Of a stretch of DNA of 64,000 bases, positions 23,196 through 34,937 are shown in pieces. Source of the stretch: Kingdonia uniflora (Eukaryota; Streptophyta; Magnoliopsida; Ranunculales; Circaeasteraceae); the NCBI GenBank assembly GCA_014058105.1, contig JACGCM010002893.1, positions 1-64,000 of the forward strand, in the 5' to 3' direction. Numbering within the stretch: the first letter of the stretch is position 1; every line of letters starts with the position of its first letter. Below the pieces are notes generated by a model that ran no database searches, had not been told where the DNA came from, and was given only the letters and a program-made list of their open reading frames with translations. A program made the position numbers and the translations under genes.

Positions 23196-26100
23196 GTAAG
23201 AGTTATGAATATCTCACACTTTTTGTACCACCTTTTCTACATGCAAAAATATGATTTATGGCAACATATATAATTTTTACATTTTTCACCTAATTCTCTA
23301 AGCAATATGTTATATTTTTATTTGTCATATAGAATTTAGTATAATTTTGGGATTCATTTGTTGTTGGAGTTATATCATAGGATCTTTGGGGGTTTCAAGT
23401 TTGAACTGAATTTAATAAATTTTGAATATATGTGTATTTCAATCTTTCAGGTGATGACTTCTATAAACTCCAAATATTCACCGTGAATGAAAGTTCGTGA
23501 TGTTTAACTCTCTTACAAATTACCTGAAAAGTTGTTGGAATATTGAGGTTAGTTTCCAAACTACAGTGGCTTTATTTTATATTTTCCAGCCTAAGCTTTA
23601 TAGCAATCTAGTAAAATGTTTTCTTTTTTTGGTTTTATTTCGTAATATGAAATACAAGATCTTGCATAGAGGAAAATTTAATTCTCTCAGAGATTACCCC
23701 AAATGTTGTACTGAAGCTCATTTTGATAAACATATATTAGGCAGTGGCGATGGAATATGGAGATACTATTTATGTTCTCAATACAACCTCAACCTCAACC
23801 TCAAGTAAAATCCAGATTCCTATTTTGATGTGTATCACTTTTAGATTTTGCAAATGATGTATCAAATTCTATCTTTATGAACACATTTCATTTATAAAAT
23901 ATGATAAATGACATGACATACTAGAATCTCAAGCTAGGGTCGCAAACTTTGCCTTAAACACGATGTGTTGTATAATATAATCATTGGACGTCAATGAAGC
24001 TAATCTTTCCATAAATTATTCAACTGAAGATGACATGGTCGGATTCATGTGAGAACAATTTGAATGATTTCTCACTTAAATTCAAATTTTAATTGCACGA
24101 CTTATACCATTATCCTTTTAGGAGGTAATCTTTGAAGTAGAAAAATATGCGCTGATTTTCACATGGCGATAAACATCATTGAATTGAGTTTCCTTTCTTT
24201 TTCTTTTATTGCATTATCTAAACAATACTTTAAATTAGGATTTTCTTATTTGATTTACTGTAAAATCTTTCCCTATACTCAGGCGGTTCCTGAAACATAG
24301 AAAAAAGTTAATGTTTTAAACCATAAATGCACCTTCCTCACGAATTGAAGTAGAAGATATCAGTCTTGCCTCTCATATTTGACCAGGTAATCCTTTGATT
24401 TTTGTATTTTCTAGAAGTTCCAAAATGCTCGAGTATGTTTTAATAGGTTTTTTTTGCTCTTTGACTATTGGGAGTCCATTTTATATAGCTCCTGAGGTAC
24501 CGTGATGGCTTACAACCAGCTCGCAAATGTTTTAAGTATCGGGATCCTATTACATTATTCACGATGTTATGCATCCTTTTCAAGATAGGACATGCAAAAA
24601 AATTCAATACTATTAAGGCTTTCAATATCGGCTTTACATAAGATCATTGGCGCCACCACTTATCCTTGAATTCTAAAGAGTTGATCATGGTAATGTTGTT
24701 TACCCACCCTTCTCAGTAACTTTCCTACTATTGCTCATGTTATAGATATATTGCATGTCTTACCTTTTAAGATCTCATCTCAAAACCCTTTTCAGATAGT
24801 GTCAAAAGTCAAATTTAGGAATGCGCTTAATCATCTTTATCCTAATACAAAATTTGAAATTAGTTTGTGGGTGTCTTCACTAATTTTGAATTCTAAACAC
24901 AAAAAAAACCGATGATAACTTATTTTACCCAGTATGTTTCTTTAGGACTGTACTTAGAATTGGATATCGTGCCTAAAATAATATATTTCTCTTTAATTGT
25001 TCTTCGATTTTGTTTGGATACGAAGGGATATTTATACATTGTTGTAGGTGATTCTCGGTTCATTGACCTCAGATGGTAGAGTTTGGTAGAGCAAAGGTTA
25101 ATCTAACAAGTTGTACATTTTTCTTATTGCCATTCCTAAAATAATTATTCCCCATTACATAATCTTAGAGTCTGTTTGGTTTAGGTAATCTTTTCTGCTT
25201 TATGTGGTTGTCTTGAATCTAATCACCTTGAGGATGATGTTTCATATAGAATGCAAAGAACTTAACATGACCCGATAGGGAAGAAGGTGAATCACTCATA
25301 ACATTAGCTTGGGTATTTTATACATTTGGTGTTATGGTTGCTAACTTTATTTGTCATTTCCGCTTTATTGGTACACTCATTCTGATTGATATGCCACGAG
25401 ATGTCATTTTTTTTCTTCCTAAAGTCCTTTTTAGTACTACACATCGGAATTTTAAGATGTACTTTAGTTGAACTAATGTTTAACTTGCATTCCTATTTTG
25501 TTAGGCTTTTTTGCTGAAGTTAGGGAATTACATGGAATTTTGTTTCTTGCCTTCAGTTTTGCTAACGGTGAGTTGATATGAAAGGGTGGAACACCAAGTT
25601 ACTTACAGAGTACATGTGCACAGTGTACAAATAATATTAACCAAAAATGTTTTTTAATGACATCGTGAAAATGAAAAAGAGAAGGTATTTCATCAAGAGT
25701 AGCTACTCTGAGAATGATTTTCGCTTTACTCAGAGCCTGACTGTGACTTCATCGATCAGATCCTTACTATAGGACATACCAATGAAGAAGAAAGTCAATA
25801 AGACTTAATCAACGTCTTAATAATCTAAGAGAATTGGAAAATAAAATTAAAGGATGATCTGTATTGAAGGCTGAAGCAGAAGACATGCTGAGTTGGCAAG
25901 GAAGAACTTGCATATGCCAAAAGATAGAATAGGTATGAATCTGATGGAAATAACCTGCTAAGATGAAAGAAGTTTATGGGATTTGGTGTAGAGCCAACTA
26001 AAAAATCATGGTTGAGGATCACAGAACTATGCAAGTCAGTTAACAAAAAGGCTTAGGTGAATTTGGAGAAAGCTGCTCCGCTTTTGGATACGGGTGAGAG

Positions 26101-27439
26101 ATGAAGAAATATTCACTTTCCTGATGTACTACTGTTTGTAATGTGAATTTATGAACGCGGAAGCTTAATTCGTATGTGATTAACACTAAGTTTGAGCTAG
26201 ATCTTAAATAAAGTTTAATAAGAGGAAAATTCAACTCTTTTCATAAACAAATCAACTCTACTAACTACCTACTTAAAAACAATAACCAAAATCTCCCCTT
26301 TTATAGAACACAGCGGGGATTCAAATTAGGAACCCTAATTCTAATTAAAATAAAAATTTACTAAAATTAGGAAAACTTTCTCTTTAACTTTGTGTTGGTT
26401 AAACAAGTAAGACTTTAAATTCTACTTAGCATCTCCAGTAATGGAGATGCTTAAATCAAAAGAGCTTAAATATAAATACTCTATTGACGGTGAGAACGAC
26501 CATTAGAGGATAATTCACATCAGTTTATGTTGTAGTTCTTGCTTCATCGTCTATAATTAGTTTTTTACCGGTCTCAAGAATTTAATGTGAGAGGGTGTTA
26601 TATGTTGGCTAATGTTATTTTGTTTACTTAGTATTTGGCTTTTGATTGGAGATAATTCTAGTTTCTATGTCACCATTTGATACTTCAAGTGTATGTATTT
26701 TACTGTAACCAAGGGAAGTTGTACTATGAAGTTTTCCATATCTTACATGCCTTTTTTTAAGAAAAAGAATTAACAACGATTTCCTCATTTTGACGGAGTA
26801 ATCTTTTTGTAGATTTAGTCTAGACTCTAGAGGACATGAATTGCCGTAGTTACCTAATAAAGCTTGCTTAAAATTATAGTTGCAAAAAAGATAAATTTAT
26901 TGGAAGTTATATCAAGGCTATCACCATGTATACTTTGCTCAGTTTTAGCCTTTAGGAGATATTTACTGAAACAATAAGTACATAGTGATACAAAAAGTTA
27001 TCGCAACACTTTTTTCGTATACATAAAGTTGTCGTAGTATATACTATTTAATTTATTAAGTGACTTACAAGCCTCTCCAAAAAAATGTTCATATTTAGCT
27101 TATTAAGTGATAAATCTTTATTTGCGTTAGCTATACCAACATTCATCATAAAAAATTTGTGGCACATATATTTTTCAAAAGATAAGTTCATGCTTATATT
27201 AGGTTACGCCACAACTATCAGATTCTCCCATTTTATTATTAGCTGTCAAACTCAGACTTTGTTGAAGATACTCTTACTAATTGCTTAGTTTCTTATCAAT
27301 TGGTTCTCCAAGTTTGGTTAGGGACACTTACAAATAAAAGTCTTCTCACTTACAAATAAAGCCTTAAATATTCCTAAGTTTTGTTAAGATCATACAAGAG
27401 TTTATAATCTTTCTTATATATGCACTTACTATCTTTACG
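23196..27439. other. AT-rich DNA with no recognised gene
   Basis: No open frame above about 103 codons. Several spots look like splice junctions (for example TTTCAGGTGATG near 23448 and CCAGGTAATCC near 24384), so decayed introns and exons are possible, but I recognise no protein. A small hairpin with 9-bp arms, GCATCTCCA / TGGAGATGC, lies at 26429-26450. The purine-rich block 25640-26060 resembles decayed coding sequence of unknown identity. Confidence 0.4.
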
Positions 27440-27651
27440 AGCTTAAGCATCCGTGCGTAACATGGGCTCATAACCTAGTGTAATTAAAGGGGTGGTGGGG
27501 AGAGCGAGAGAACAAAGTTATCGGGTCCCCACATAAGTTACTACAAAACAATCCTAGAAATCTCATGAAATGGTTAAAGGCAATTCCATCATTGACCATA
27601 TGATTAATATTAGTCATCCCAACGCAGATTCCCGAGTTTGGAAATAATGTT
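27440..27651 (-). pseudogene. BAHD acyltransferase pseudogene, fragment downstream of the insertion
   Basis: On the minus strand, 27651-27470 translates to a segment matching residues 166-205 of the intact BAHD protein at 36349-37758. It includes L-F-P-(N/D)-S-G-I-C-(V/I)-G and the catalytic H-x-x-x-D-G, here HMVNDG. The fragment stops soon afterwards near 27440. It is cut at its 5' side by gypsy element D, and the other piece is at 33443-33556. It is a truncated paralogue and has no function. Confidence 0.85.
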
Positions 27652-28227
27652 TGATCCAGGAGGATCTGAGCCTTTTTTAGACTTAAAAAAAATCTATTCG
27701 AGCATACTTTTAGTCTATTCGAATACACACTTTTGTATTCGAATAGACTTTTTTTTTATTCAAATAAACAGGTGTTTGAGTGTTCTGTTCGAACAGACTT
27801 TTGGTCTATTCGAATACACTTCTTCTCTATCCGAATACACTTTGATTTGTATTCAAATAAACACCTGTCTGAGTAATTTTATTCAAATAGACTTAATGTC
27901 TGTTCGAATACACTTTTTCTATTCAAACAGAGGCTTATTCTATTTGGACAGAGGCACGATTTAGCCTATTTCTTTAGGTGTTTAAGGGCATATTTGTCAT
28001 ATTTTATAACTCGGAACTTGTAGCCCTATAAAAGGGGCAAGGCTAGGCAAAATTTGATCATGCTAGATCAATAAAAATCTTAAGAGAGAGACTTAGGGTT
28101 TGAGAGGAATTCGATTATAATTGATTTTTATTAAGCAATTGAAGCTCTTAAAGGGATTTTCCCAACCAATTGGTGTGCTCTTCATACAATTATTCATTTT
28201 AGGGCTTCTCTATCATTTTATGGATTA
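27652..28227 (+). repeat. 5' LTR of element D
   Basis: 576 bp, starting TGATCCAGGAGGAT. The first 300 bases hold about a dozen TTCGAA-centred motifs. A TATA box (CTATAAAAGG) lies at about 28025. It aligns with 32908-33442. The last bases GGATTA correspond to GATTTA in the 3' copy, so the usual CA end is lost. Confidence 0.9.
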
Positions 28228-28229
28228 AC

Positions 28230-28241
28230 TAGTATCAGTTT
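28230..28241 (+). promoter_or_regulatory. Primer-binding site of element D
   Basis: TAGTATCAGTTT lies just after the 5' LTR. It resembles TGGTATCAGAGC, the site complementary to initiator methionine tRNA used by many plant LTR elements, with several mismatches. Confidence 0.55.
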
Positions 28242-28281
28242 TCTAGTTACGATTCTCGGAGGTGATTATGGTTTATGGTTT

Positions 28282-29360
28282 ATGGTCTCTACACGTGACT
28301 GTCTCAAGCAAACAAAGGAGAAGATTGTGAGTCTGTTGAAGATTTACCGAAAACCTAATTCAAAGAAGAAGAACAATTTGGAGATGAACGATTCTGACGA
28401 TCGACTCACAACTTTAGAAACGATAGTTTCCGACCTAACTGCTACTGTAGGGGAGTTGGTAGAATAATTGTGTCTTACTAACTTCGCGAAGGCTTCTACT
28501 TCGGAAAAATGGCGATGCCGCTCTCAATGGCGTGGCCACTCGATAAAGAAAAGGGTTCTGGAGGTAGATGGAGACGAGGGTACTGCAGAGATAGATAACG
28601 ATTTTAGTGATGCCGAATCCGTCAAGGAACGCTTGGATATTGGTAAGTTAATGAATCCTATGCGTAATCTTTGTATTGACTTTAAGATTGAAATTTTGGT
28701 ATTCGATGATTTAATCGATGCCGAGAAGTTGGATAATTGGTTAGATAGGTTAGAGACTTATTTTTTTGTTTACGAATATTTCAACGCTAAAAATATTTAT
28801 TTTTCTACATTAAAATTCACAAGTCATTTACTAACGTGGTAGAAATCCTATTGAAAATGACATGAAGTAGGAAGTTTGAGTTGGAAAAAATTTAAGGTTT
28901 TAGTGAGAAAGCAATTCTATCCAATTGGGTATGAACAGGAGCGATGGTACAAATGACACAATTTGTGCTAAAAGTTTGGGCAATCCATACAATAATTTAT
29001 TACAGAGTTTCATAACCAAGCGTTGGTTTTGGATATTAATGTGAATGAGTATGATGTATTCATGAAATATATGGGAGGTTTGCCGGAGTCCATTAGAAGA
29101 GAATTAAAGCTCTTTAATGTAGAAAATATTGAAGATACTATCGTTAAAGCAATTGCTATTGAAGGTAAGTACTTGAAGAGCGACAAGAAAGACGACAAGA
29201 CCAAGTCGGGGTACAAGTCTAATTGGAAGTATGATCAGAAAGGGGAGTCCAAAGGAGAGGGGTCTTCATTCAAGGAGAATTCATATAGTCATTGTAAGGC
29301 TAATGGGCACATTTTAGATAAATGTTGGAAACTTTACCCGGAGCTTAAGTCGAAGGAGGA
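28282..29360 (+). pseudogene. gag of element D
   Basis: Two or three frames (28282-28467, 28468-28842 and 29023 onward) together encode the capsid-type protein. It ends in a degenerate zinc knuckle at about 29281-29345 (S-H-C-K-A-N-G-H...D-K-C-W-K-L-x-P-E-L). The first cysteine of the C-x2-C-x4-H-x4-C pattern is replaced by tyrosine. The first 62 codons contain a short coiled-coil-like segment. Frameshifts lie near 28467 and 28850. Non-functional. Confidence 0.75.
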
Positions 29361-29489
29361 GAGGAACAAGAAAGAGAAACATGCACTAGCCCCAATGATT
29401 GTGGATCTTCTGGATTTAGATAAGCAAAATCCTAAGCTTATTCTAATGTTCAAGCAACCTCTAGCTATCGACAAGGCGAGTTGGGAAGA

Positions 29490-29880
29490 ACTTTTTCATG
29501 CCAGCATTCAAGTGAAGCAGAACTTTGTCGAAGCCATTATTAATCCGGGTAGTCAGAAGAATTTAATTTTTGAGGCAGTGGTGAAGAAGATGAGTTTGGC
29601 TACTGTGGCTCATCCTAAGCCATATGGCTTGGGTTGGATTCAGAAAGACGCGGAGTTGAAGATCACTAACCAGTGTACGTTCAGGTTTGTGATTACTGAG
29701 AAGTTTATTGACGAAGTGACATATGAGGTGGTTCCGTTGGACGTGTATTAAGTCATCTTGGGTGGCCCTTATCTTTGGGACCGATATGCAATCCTTTACC
29801 GTAGAGCTCACAAGTATCGTCTGGTGAAGGAGGGGATAAAATTTTATATCAATGCGTGTAAGGAACATATCACTACCAAT
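29490..29880 (+). pseudogene. Aspartic protease of element D
   Basis: The protease domain follows gag in the same frame (ORF 29023-29751). The active-site region reads I-N-P-G-S at about 29540, where the family has D-x-G-(S/A), so the catalytic aspartate is lost. The flap region and the I-L-G-x-P-(Y/W)-L block near 29755 follow, separated by one stop codon at 29749-29751. Confidence 0.7.
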
Positions 29881-29999
29881 AATTTAGTAACGGTGACTCA
29901 GACGAAGAGGTTGGTTAATGTGAGTGGCAAATTTACATTGTTGTTGGTTCTACCGATTCAAGAGAGTCCATCGGCTAAGGTGTTGTTTACTTTGGCAAT

Positions 30000-31420
30000 G
30001 TCTCATAAGCAGCAAACCGATATGAGGAAGTTACAAGAGGAGTATGTCGATTTGTTTCTAGGCATAGAAGGGATGCCACGCAAGAGGGATGTAGAGCATG
30101 AAATCACTTTGGTGAATGGTGAGCCACTACCTAATATTGGGTTATATCGGACTTCTATCACGGAGTCTAATGAGATCAAGAAATAGGTATATGAACTCCT
30201 AGAGCAAGGAGCTATTAATCAAAGTTGCTCACCTTGTGGTTCACCAGTGTTATTATTGCCGAAGAATGATGGGTCTTAGAGGATGTGTGTAGATTATCGG
30301 GTGCTGAACAAGATTATTGTGAAGAATCGTTATCCATTTCCACAGATTGACAATCTTTTAGATGAGTTACAGACGACTCAGTTTTTTACCAAGTTGGATC
30401 TTAAGTTGGGTTGCCATCAAGTTAGAAACTGGGAAGAAGATACTTGAAAGACTGCATTCAAGACCAAACAAAGACTATTTGAGTGGTTAGTGATACCCTT
30501 TGGGTAATTATGCAATGCTCCAGTGACATTTATGCGGTTAATGAATGAGGTACTTCGTGCTTTTATTGATAATTTCGTGATTGTATATTTGGATGACATC
30601 TTAATATATAATCGAACATGGAAGGAGCACCTTGTGTATTTACGTAAAGTGTTAGGCGTTTTGGGATCACATCAAATTTTTCTAAACGGGTAGAAGTACG
30701 AGTTTGGGAAGGAGCTAGTATATTTAGGATTTATTATTGGTGGCGGTGAGCTTAAGGTCGATCCAGAGAAGGTCTCAGTCATTACTAATTGGCATCGACC
30801 CCGTACAGTGATGGAAGTGTGGAATTTTATGGGTTCTTGTCAGTACTTACAAAAGTTTATTTGATATTTTTCACAAATAGCCGCACCATTACATTCCTTG
30901 ACAAAGACCGGGGTACAGTTTCTGTGTGAAGAGCACCATGAGAAGACTTTTCTATTACTGAAGCGCAAGATTACGGATATACCAGTGCTAGCGTTGCCCA
31001 ATATGTAGTAGCCTTTTGAGGTCGAGGCAGATGAGTCAGGCTATGCATTGGGGGCAATTCTTTTACATGATGGGAAGCCGGTTGTTTACCATTCTGAGAT
31101 GTTTACAGAAGCAGTACGTAATTATCCTACCTACGATAATAAGTTCTACGTATTATATCAATCAGTGAAACATTGACGGAGTTACTTATTGGGGAAAGAG
31201 GTTGTGGTACACTCCAATCACAAACCATTACATTTCTTATCTACGCAGCCCATGCTACAGCAAACGCGCCAAATGAAGTGGATGTCGTACTTCCAACAGT
31301 TTGCCTTGATGGTCAAGTATAAGAAAGGAGTGGGCAACAAAATGGTTGATATGTTATTTCGACCCCCATTACCAACTATTTCCGCTTTATTGGTGGTTAT
31401 ACAGATAAAACCCATTGTTC
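30000..31420 (+). pseudogene. Reverse transcriptase and RNase H of element D
   Basis: The translation shows, in order, the G-x-P-x-x-R region, L-P-K-N-D-G-S-x-R-M-C-V-D-Y-R (30256-30300), the T-K-L-D-L block (30388-30410), an intact catalytic Y-L-D-D (30586-30597), the connection region, and the RNase H start D-E-S-G-Y-A-L-G-A (31030-31060). RNase H ends in a V-V-H-S-N-H-K-P-L block (31200-31230), where the family has T-D-H. About ten internal stops occur, most of them TAG or TGA where CAG, TGG or CGA is expected. A functional enzyme cannot be made. Confidence 0.85.
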
Positions 31421-31529
31421 CTTCTAACTGCGTTACAGGGTATGATGACGACAAGGAGCTCAGTGTGATTCACGAGAAGTTCTGTAAGATGAGACATGCG
31501 AGTATATTTTAAAGGATGGTCTGATTTAT

Positions 31530-32870
31530 AAGGGCAGTCTCCTCTATATTCCTGAGAGTGGAGACCATTTGCATTGGATTCGAGAGGCACATTATTCTCG
31601 GGTGGCAGGTCATTTTGGGGTTGAGAAGACTCTTTTGAATTTGCAGCATTATGTCTATTGGCCAAAGATGCAGGTAGACGTTGCTCATGTGGTTCGTGGT
31701 TGCGTGCTATGCAACACATCGAAGCCTTCTAATTGGAAGATAGGACTGTACTTACCATTTCCAGTTCTTAGCCGACCTTGGGAGAACATTTTAATGGATT
31801 TTATTGGTGGTTTGCCCATAACCAGGTGTAAGAATGACTATTTTTTGTGGTGGTGAATTGATTCAGCAAGATGATTATTCTTATTCCATGCCAGAAGATG
31901 GTCACTGGGGAAGGAGAAGCGCAATTGTTTTTTAGAGACGTCTTGAGGTATTTCAGACTCCATTCTTCTATTATTTCTGATAGGGATAGCCACTTTTTGG
32001 GGCATTTCTGGAGATCGCTATGGGGGATGATGAACACTAAGTTGAATAGAAGCTCCGCTTTCCATCTATAGACTGACGGGCAAACAAAGGTAGTTAATTA
32101 CACTTTGGTACATTTACAATGGGGATTCCATTCTAAGCATCCTAAGACTTGGGATAAGAGTTTACTGTATCTTTAGTTTGCGTTTAACCGGGTAATTCAT
32201 GGTTCCACTTTGAAGTCTCCATTTAAAGTTTGTTTGGGGTACTTGCCTCAAAGCCCTTTTGATTTGGCTTTTAGTCTTGGCTACAAGACAGTGTCAGGGA
32301 AGGAGGAAGAGGAACATGTTAAAGCTTGGCATTTTATTGAGATGATAATCAAGGTTCATGAGGCAGTTGGAGCACAATTGTAGAAGACTCAAGCGAAGTA
32401 TAAGGCTCGACACGATAAGTATCGGGTTGAGTGTACTTTTCAAGAGGGCGACTTAGTTTGGTTGCATTTGGGTAAGGAGCGGCTTAAAGGGGAAGGTAAG
32501 AAGCTTAAACCTATCTGTTATGGTCCATTTTTGATACTCAAGATGATTGGTGACAATGCATTCCAATTGGATTTGCCACCTTTTATGAAGATGTATTCGG
32601 TGATTAATGTCGAGCATTTGAAACTGTTTGAGCTGTCTCTTTTAGATGAAGACTCTACAATCGGCACTCGCCTACCGTCAGTTGATGACTTATGGATGGA
32701 AAAAGAAGATCTGCTGCAGAAGGATGGTGTTCTAGAAAGAAAAGTTCATGCTACAAGATGGGGTAGTATTGAGTCGTTTCGAGTTGGGACAAAATATCAG
32801 CTACCTAGCAAGTCGAAGTGGTACAGCAGGAAAATGGGTATTGCCGCATTCCCACATCTCCAGTTCTAGC
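31530..32870 (+). pseudogene. Integrase and chromodomain-like tail of element D
   Basis: The zinc-binding domain is visible (H-W near 31570; G-H-x-G-V-x-K-T; C-x2-C at about 31707-31718). The core follows with (M/W)-D-F-I near 31795, D-R-D-x-x-F near 31980 and the T-D-G-Q-T region near 32070, where the expected glutamate is not seen. The C-terminal part includes Y-G-P-F and a V-x-H-L-K block near 32610. The last 60 codons look like a worn chromodomain, which targets integration to heterochromatin in chromoviruses. Several stops and one frame change near 31855. Confidence 0.8.
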
Positions 32871-32893
32871 TTGAGCAGGAGCTCAAGGCTCCT

Positions 32894-32907
32894 AAAGGGG
32901 GGAGCCA
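32894..32907 (+). promoter_or_regulatory. Polypurine tract of element D
   Basis: AAAGGGGGGAGCCA ends immediately before the TGATCC start of the 3' LTR. It is the plus-strand primer site for reverse transcription. Confidence 0.8.
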
Positions 32908-33442
32908 TGATCCAGGAGGATACGAGCATTTTTTTGACTTATTAAAAAGTTTATTCGAACAGACTCCCTTTGTATTCGAATAGACTTTTCTTTCTATTCG
33001 AATAAACATGTGTCTGAGTGTTCTGTTCGAACAGACTTTTGGTATGTTCGAATACACTTTGATTTGTATTCGAATAAACACATGTCTGAGTAATTTTATT
33101 CGAATAGACTTAATGTTTGTTTGAATACACTTTTTATGTTCGAACAAGCTTGTTCTGTTCGAACAGAGGTACGATTCAGCATATTTCTTTAGGTGTTTAA
33201 AGGCATATTTGTCTTATTTTTTAACTAGGAACTTGTAACCCTATAAAAGGTGCAAGGCTAGGCAAAATTGAATCATGTGAGATCAATGAAAATTTTAAGA
33301 GAGAGACTTAGGGTTTGAGAGGAATTCGATTGTAATTGATTTATATTAAGCAATTGAAACTCTTAAAGGTATTTTCCCAACTAATTGGTGTGTTCTTCGT
33401 ATAATTATTTGTTTTAGGGTTTCTCTATCGTACTGTGATTTA
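32908..33442 (+). repeat. 3' LTR of element D
   Basis: 535 bp, the partner of 27652-28227, with the same TTCGAA-rich first half and a CTATAAAAGG TATA box near 33240. The two LTRs differ by many substitutions and some indels, so the insertion is not recent. Confidence 0.9.
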
Positions 33443-33556
33443 ATGTTACTCTCAAGGCCACTACTGGTATTCAACTGAAACGGCGGTATACAAATAGTTA
33501 AACTGGAGCTGATTATAGCTGAAATCGAATTTGTGTCGCCATCAACCATTAGCTAG
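33443..33556 (-). pseudogene. BAHD acyltransferase pseudogene, fragment upstream of the insertion
   Basis: Just right of the target duplication, nucleotides align with the intact gene from 37282 upward (ATGTTAC...GGCCA.TA..GGTATT). The minus-strand translation includes V-D-G-D-(T/S)-x-S (33548-33520), matching residues 99-105 of the intact protein. Part of the region between is deleted, and homology ends near 33556. Together with 27440-27651 this is one truncated paralogue that was hit by element D. Confidence 0.75.
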
Positions 33557-34559
33557 ACACGAGATAATGAATGTTTCATGTTGGGAAGGATTGAAGCAAG
33601 TGCGCCCTTATACAGTTTTTTTTTTAGCAAGTGCCCTCATACAGGGTACAAATATTGCTATTATGCTCTCTCTCCTGTCCGCATTCTTGCGTATTGAAGC
33701 AACATTATTCAGTATGCATTAATAGAAGTCTACGCGTGTTACATTACAAAATTAGTCCGTTTGGTGTGCAATTTTTGGCAGATATGAGTTAGTGTCATCA
33801 TTTTTTCTTATCTTTTTTAAGACAAAACGTTATGATTGAGGGTCGCTCAGATCTCAATAATTATAATGTATCAAAAGTCAAGAGACAACACACGATATAT
33901 AAACAATTACTTAGTTAAATAGTCTTTCGATCAGATCTAATGACGCGGGAGGGATTTGATTCGGGTCACAAATTTATTTTGTACATTAGAAGATTAATAA
34001 GTGTGTTGCATGTTGTATATTTTCTTCTTATAATTTGGGTCACAATTGTCTGTCTCTTAATCTTAAGAGTCAACACGCTATAAACAAACGTTAGATTAGA
34101 TCTAATGAGATATCTGATTAAATTTAATGAGCTTTCAGATAATAATAGGTATTTCAAATGTCATTGCCCTCATCCATGCTTGTGCATAGAGATTCTTGAT
34201 TAATCAAATTGATGATTATTTATTCGCCAAGATACCAGGAGAAAAACATATCTTACTAAGAAGGATAAAACTCTTAAACCCTTAATAGCTTTTGAATGCT
34301 CGCTTAATTTTGTTTCTTGCAAGTCCAAATCAGCATTAAGGACAGAAATAGATGGAAATTCGCATCTTCTAATTCGTTGAGCTTTCTCTCTTCACAATGT
34401 CCACAGAAATAGAATTTGTAAAGATGAAGCTGAAAACTTGTTATGCCCACACAGCTACAAGCCTAGGTATAAAGAGATATGAAGCAATGACAGTGTCATG
34501 CCCAGAACGTCACAAATTAAATTTGGAGACCTCCTGGGCATTACATCCATAATTTCATA
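33557..34559. other. Non-coding stretch, weak direct repeats
   Basis: No gene is recognised. Two related segments, near 33870-33960 (AAGAGACAACACACGATATATAAAC) and 34030-34110 (TTAAGAGTCAACACGCTATAAACAA), suggest a decayed duplication or small transposon. The rest is AT-rich with nothing I can name. Confidence 0.35.
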
Positions 34560-34706
34560 ATGGCTCAGAAGATGAAAGACAAAGCTGAAAAGTTTATTTG
34601 TTCATTCATTTATAAGGAGGGGAACAAAGTTGCCCATCACATAGCTACTGAAATGGATATACCCTCTGATCAGCTTGCATTTCCTCGGGATTTTAGTTGT
34701 AATTAA
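34560..34706 (+). pseudogene. RNase H-like scrap, possible LINE tail
   Basis: A 48-codon frame contains Y-K-E-G-N-K-V-A-H-H-I-A, resembling the last helix region of the plant RNase H domain found at the end of many LINE-type polyproteins (family form: R-x-x-N-x-x-A-H-x-L-A). Two A-rich tracts follow, at 34709-34720 and 34819-34831. Only the C-terminal piece is present, and identification rests on this one motif. Confidence 0.4.
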
Positions 34707-34937
34707 TTTAAAAAAAAAATTGTATAGCTGATGTACAGTGTAAATACCCTACGCTGCTTTAGGTTTTGATTGGTAATGAAATCTGGTGGTGAGGGTCTGC
34801 CTAACCCTAGCTTTCTTTTAAAAAAAAAAAATTATCTTTACAAATAAGAAAAAAAGGACTGAGTTGCATCGTTCTAAAATCTCAATATGAAACCAAATCA
34901 ATTTATTTATGAAGTTCATTCAAAACAACATATGAGT

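Larger units (their letters stand above)
27652..33442 (+). mobile_element. Element D: chromovirus-like Ty3/gypsy retrotransposon
   Basis: A complete but decayed 5.8-kb element. It has LTRs at 27652-28227 and 32908-33442, a primer-binding site after the first LTR, gag, protease, reverse transcriptase, RNase H, integrase and a polypurine tract. It is flanked by a perfect 5-bp target duplication, ATGTT (27647-27651 and 33443-33447). Order and sequence fit Ty3/gypsy. A degenerate chromodomain-like tail after integrase suggests a chromovirus. Most of pol remains in a single frame apart from point stops, so decay is by substitution more than by indels. Confidence 0.9.

Noticed and set aside
28230..28241. 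tRNA gene fragment
   Set aside because: Only the 12-base match expected of a primer-binding site is present, with no cloverleaf around it. The same holds after the 5' LTRs of E1 and E2.
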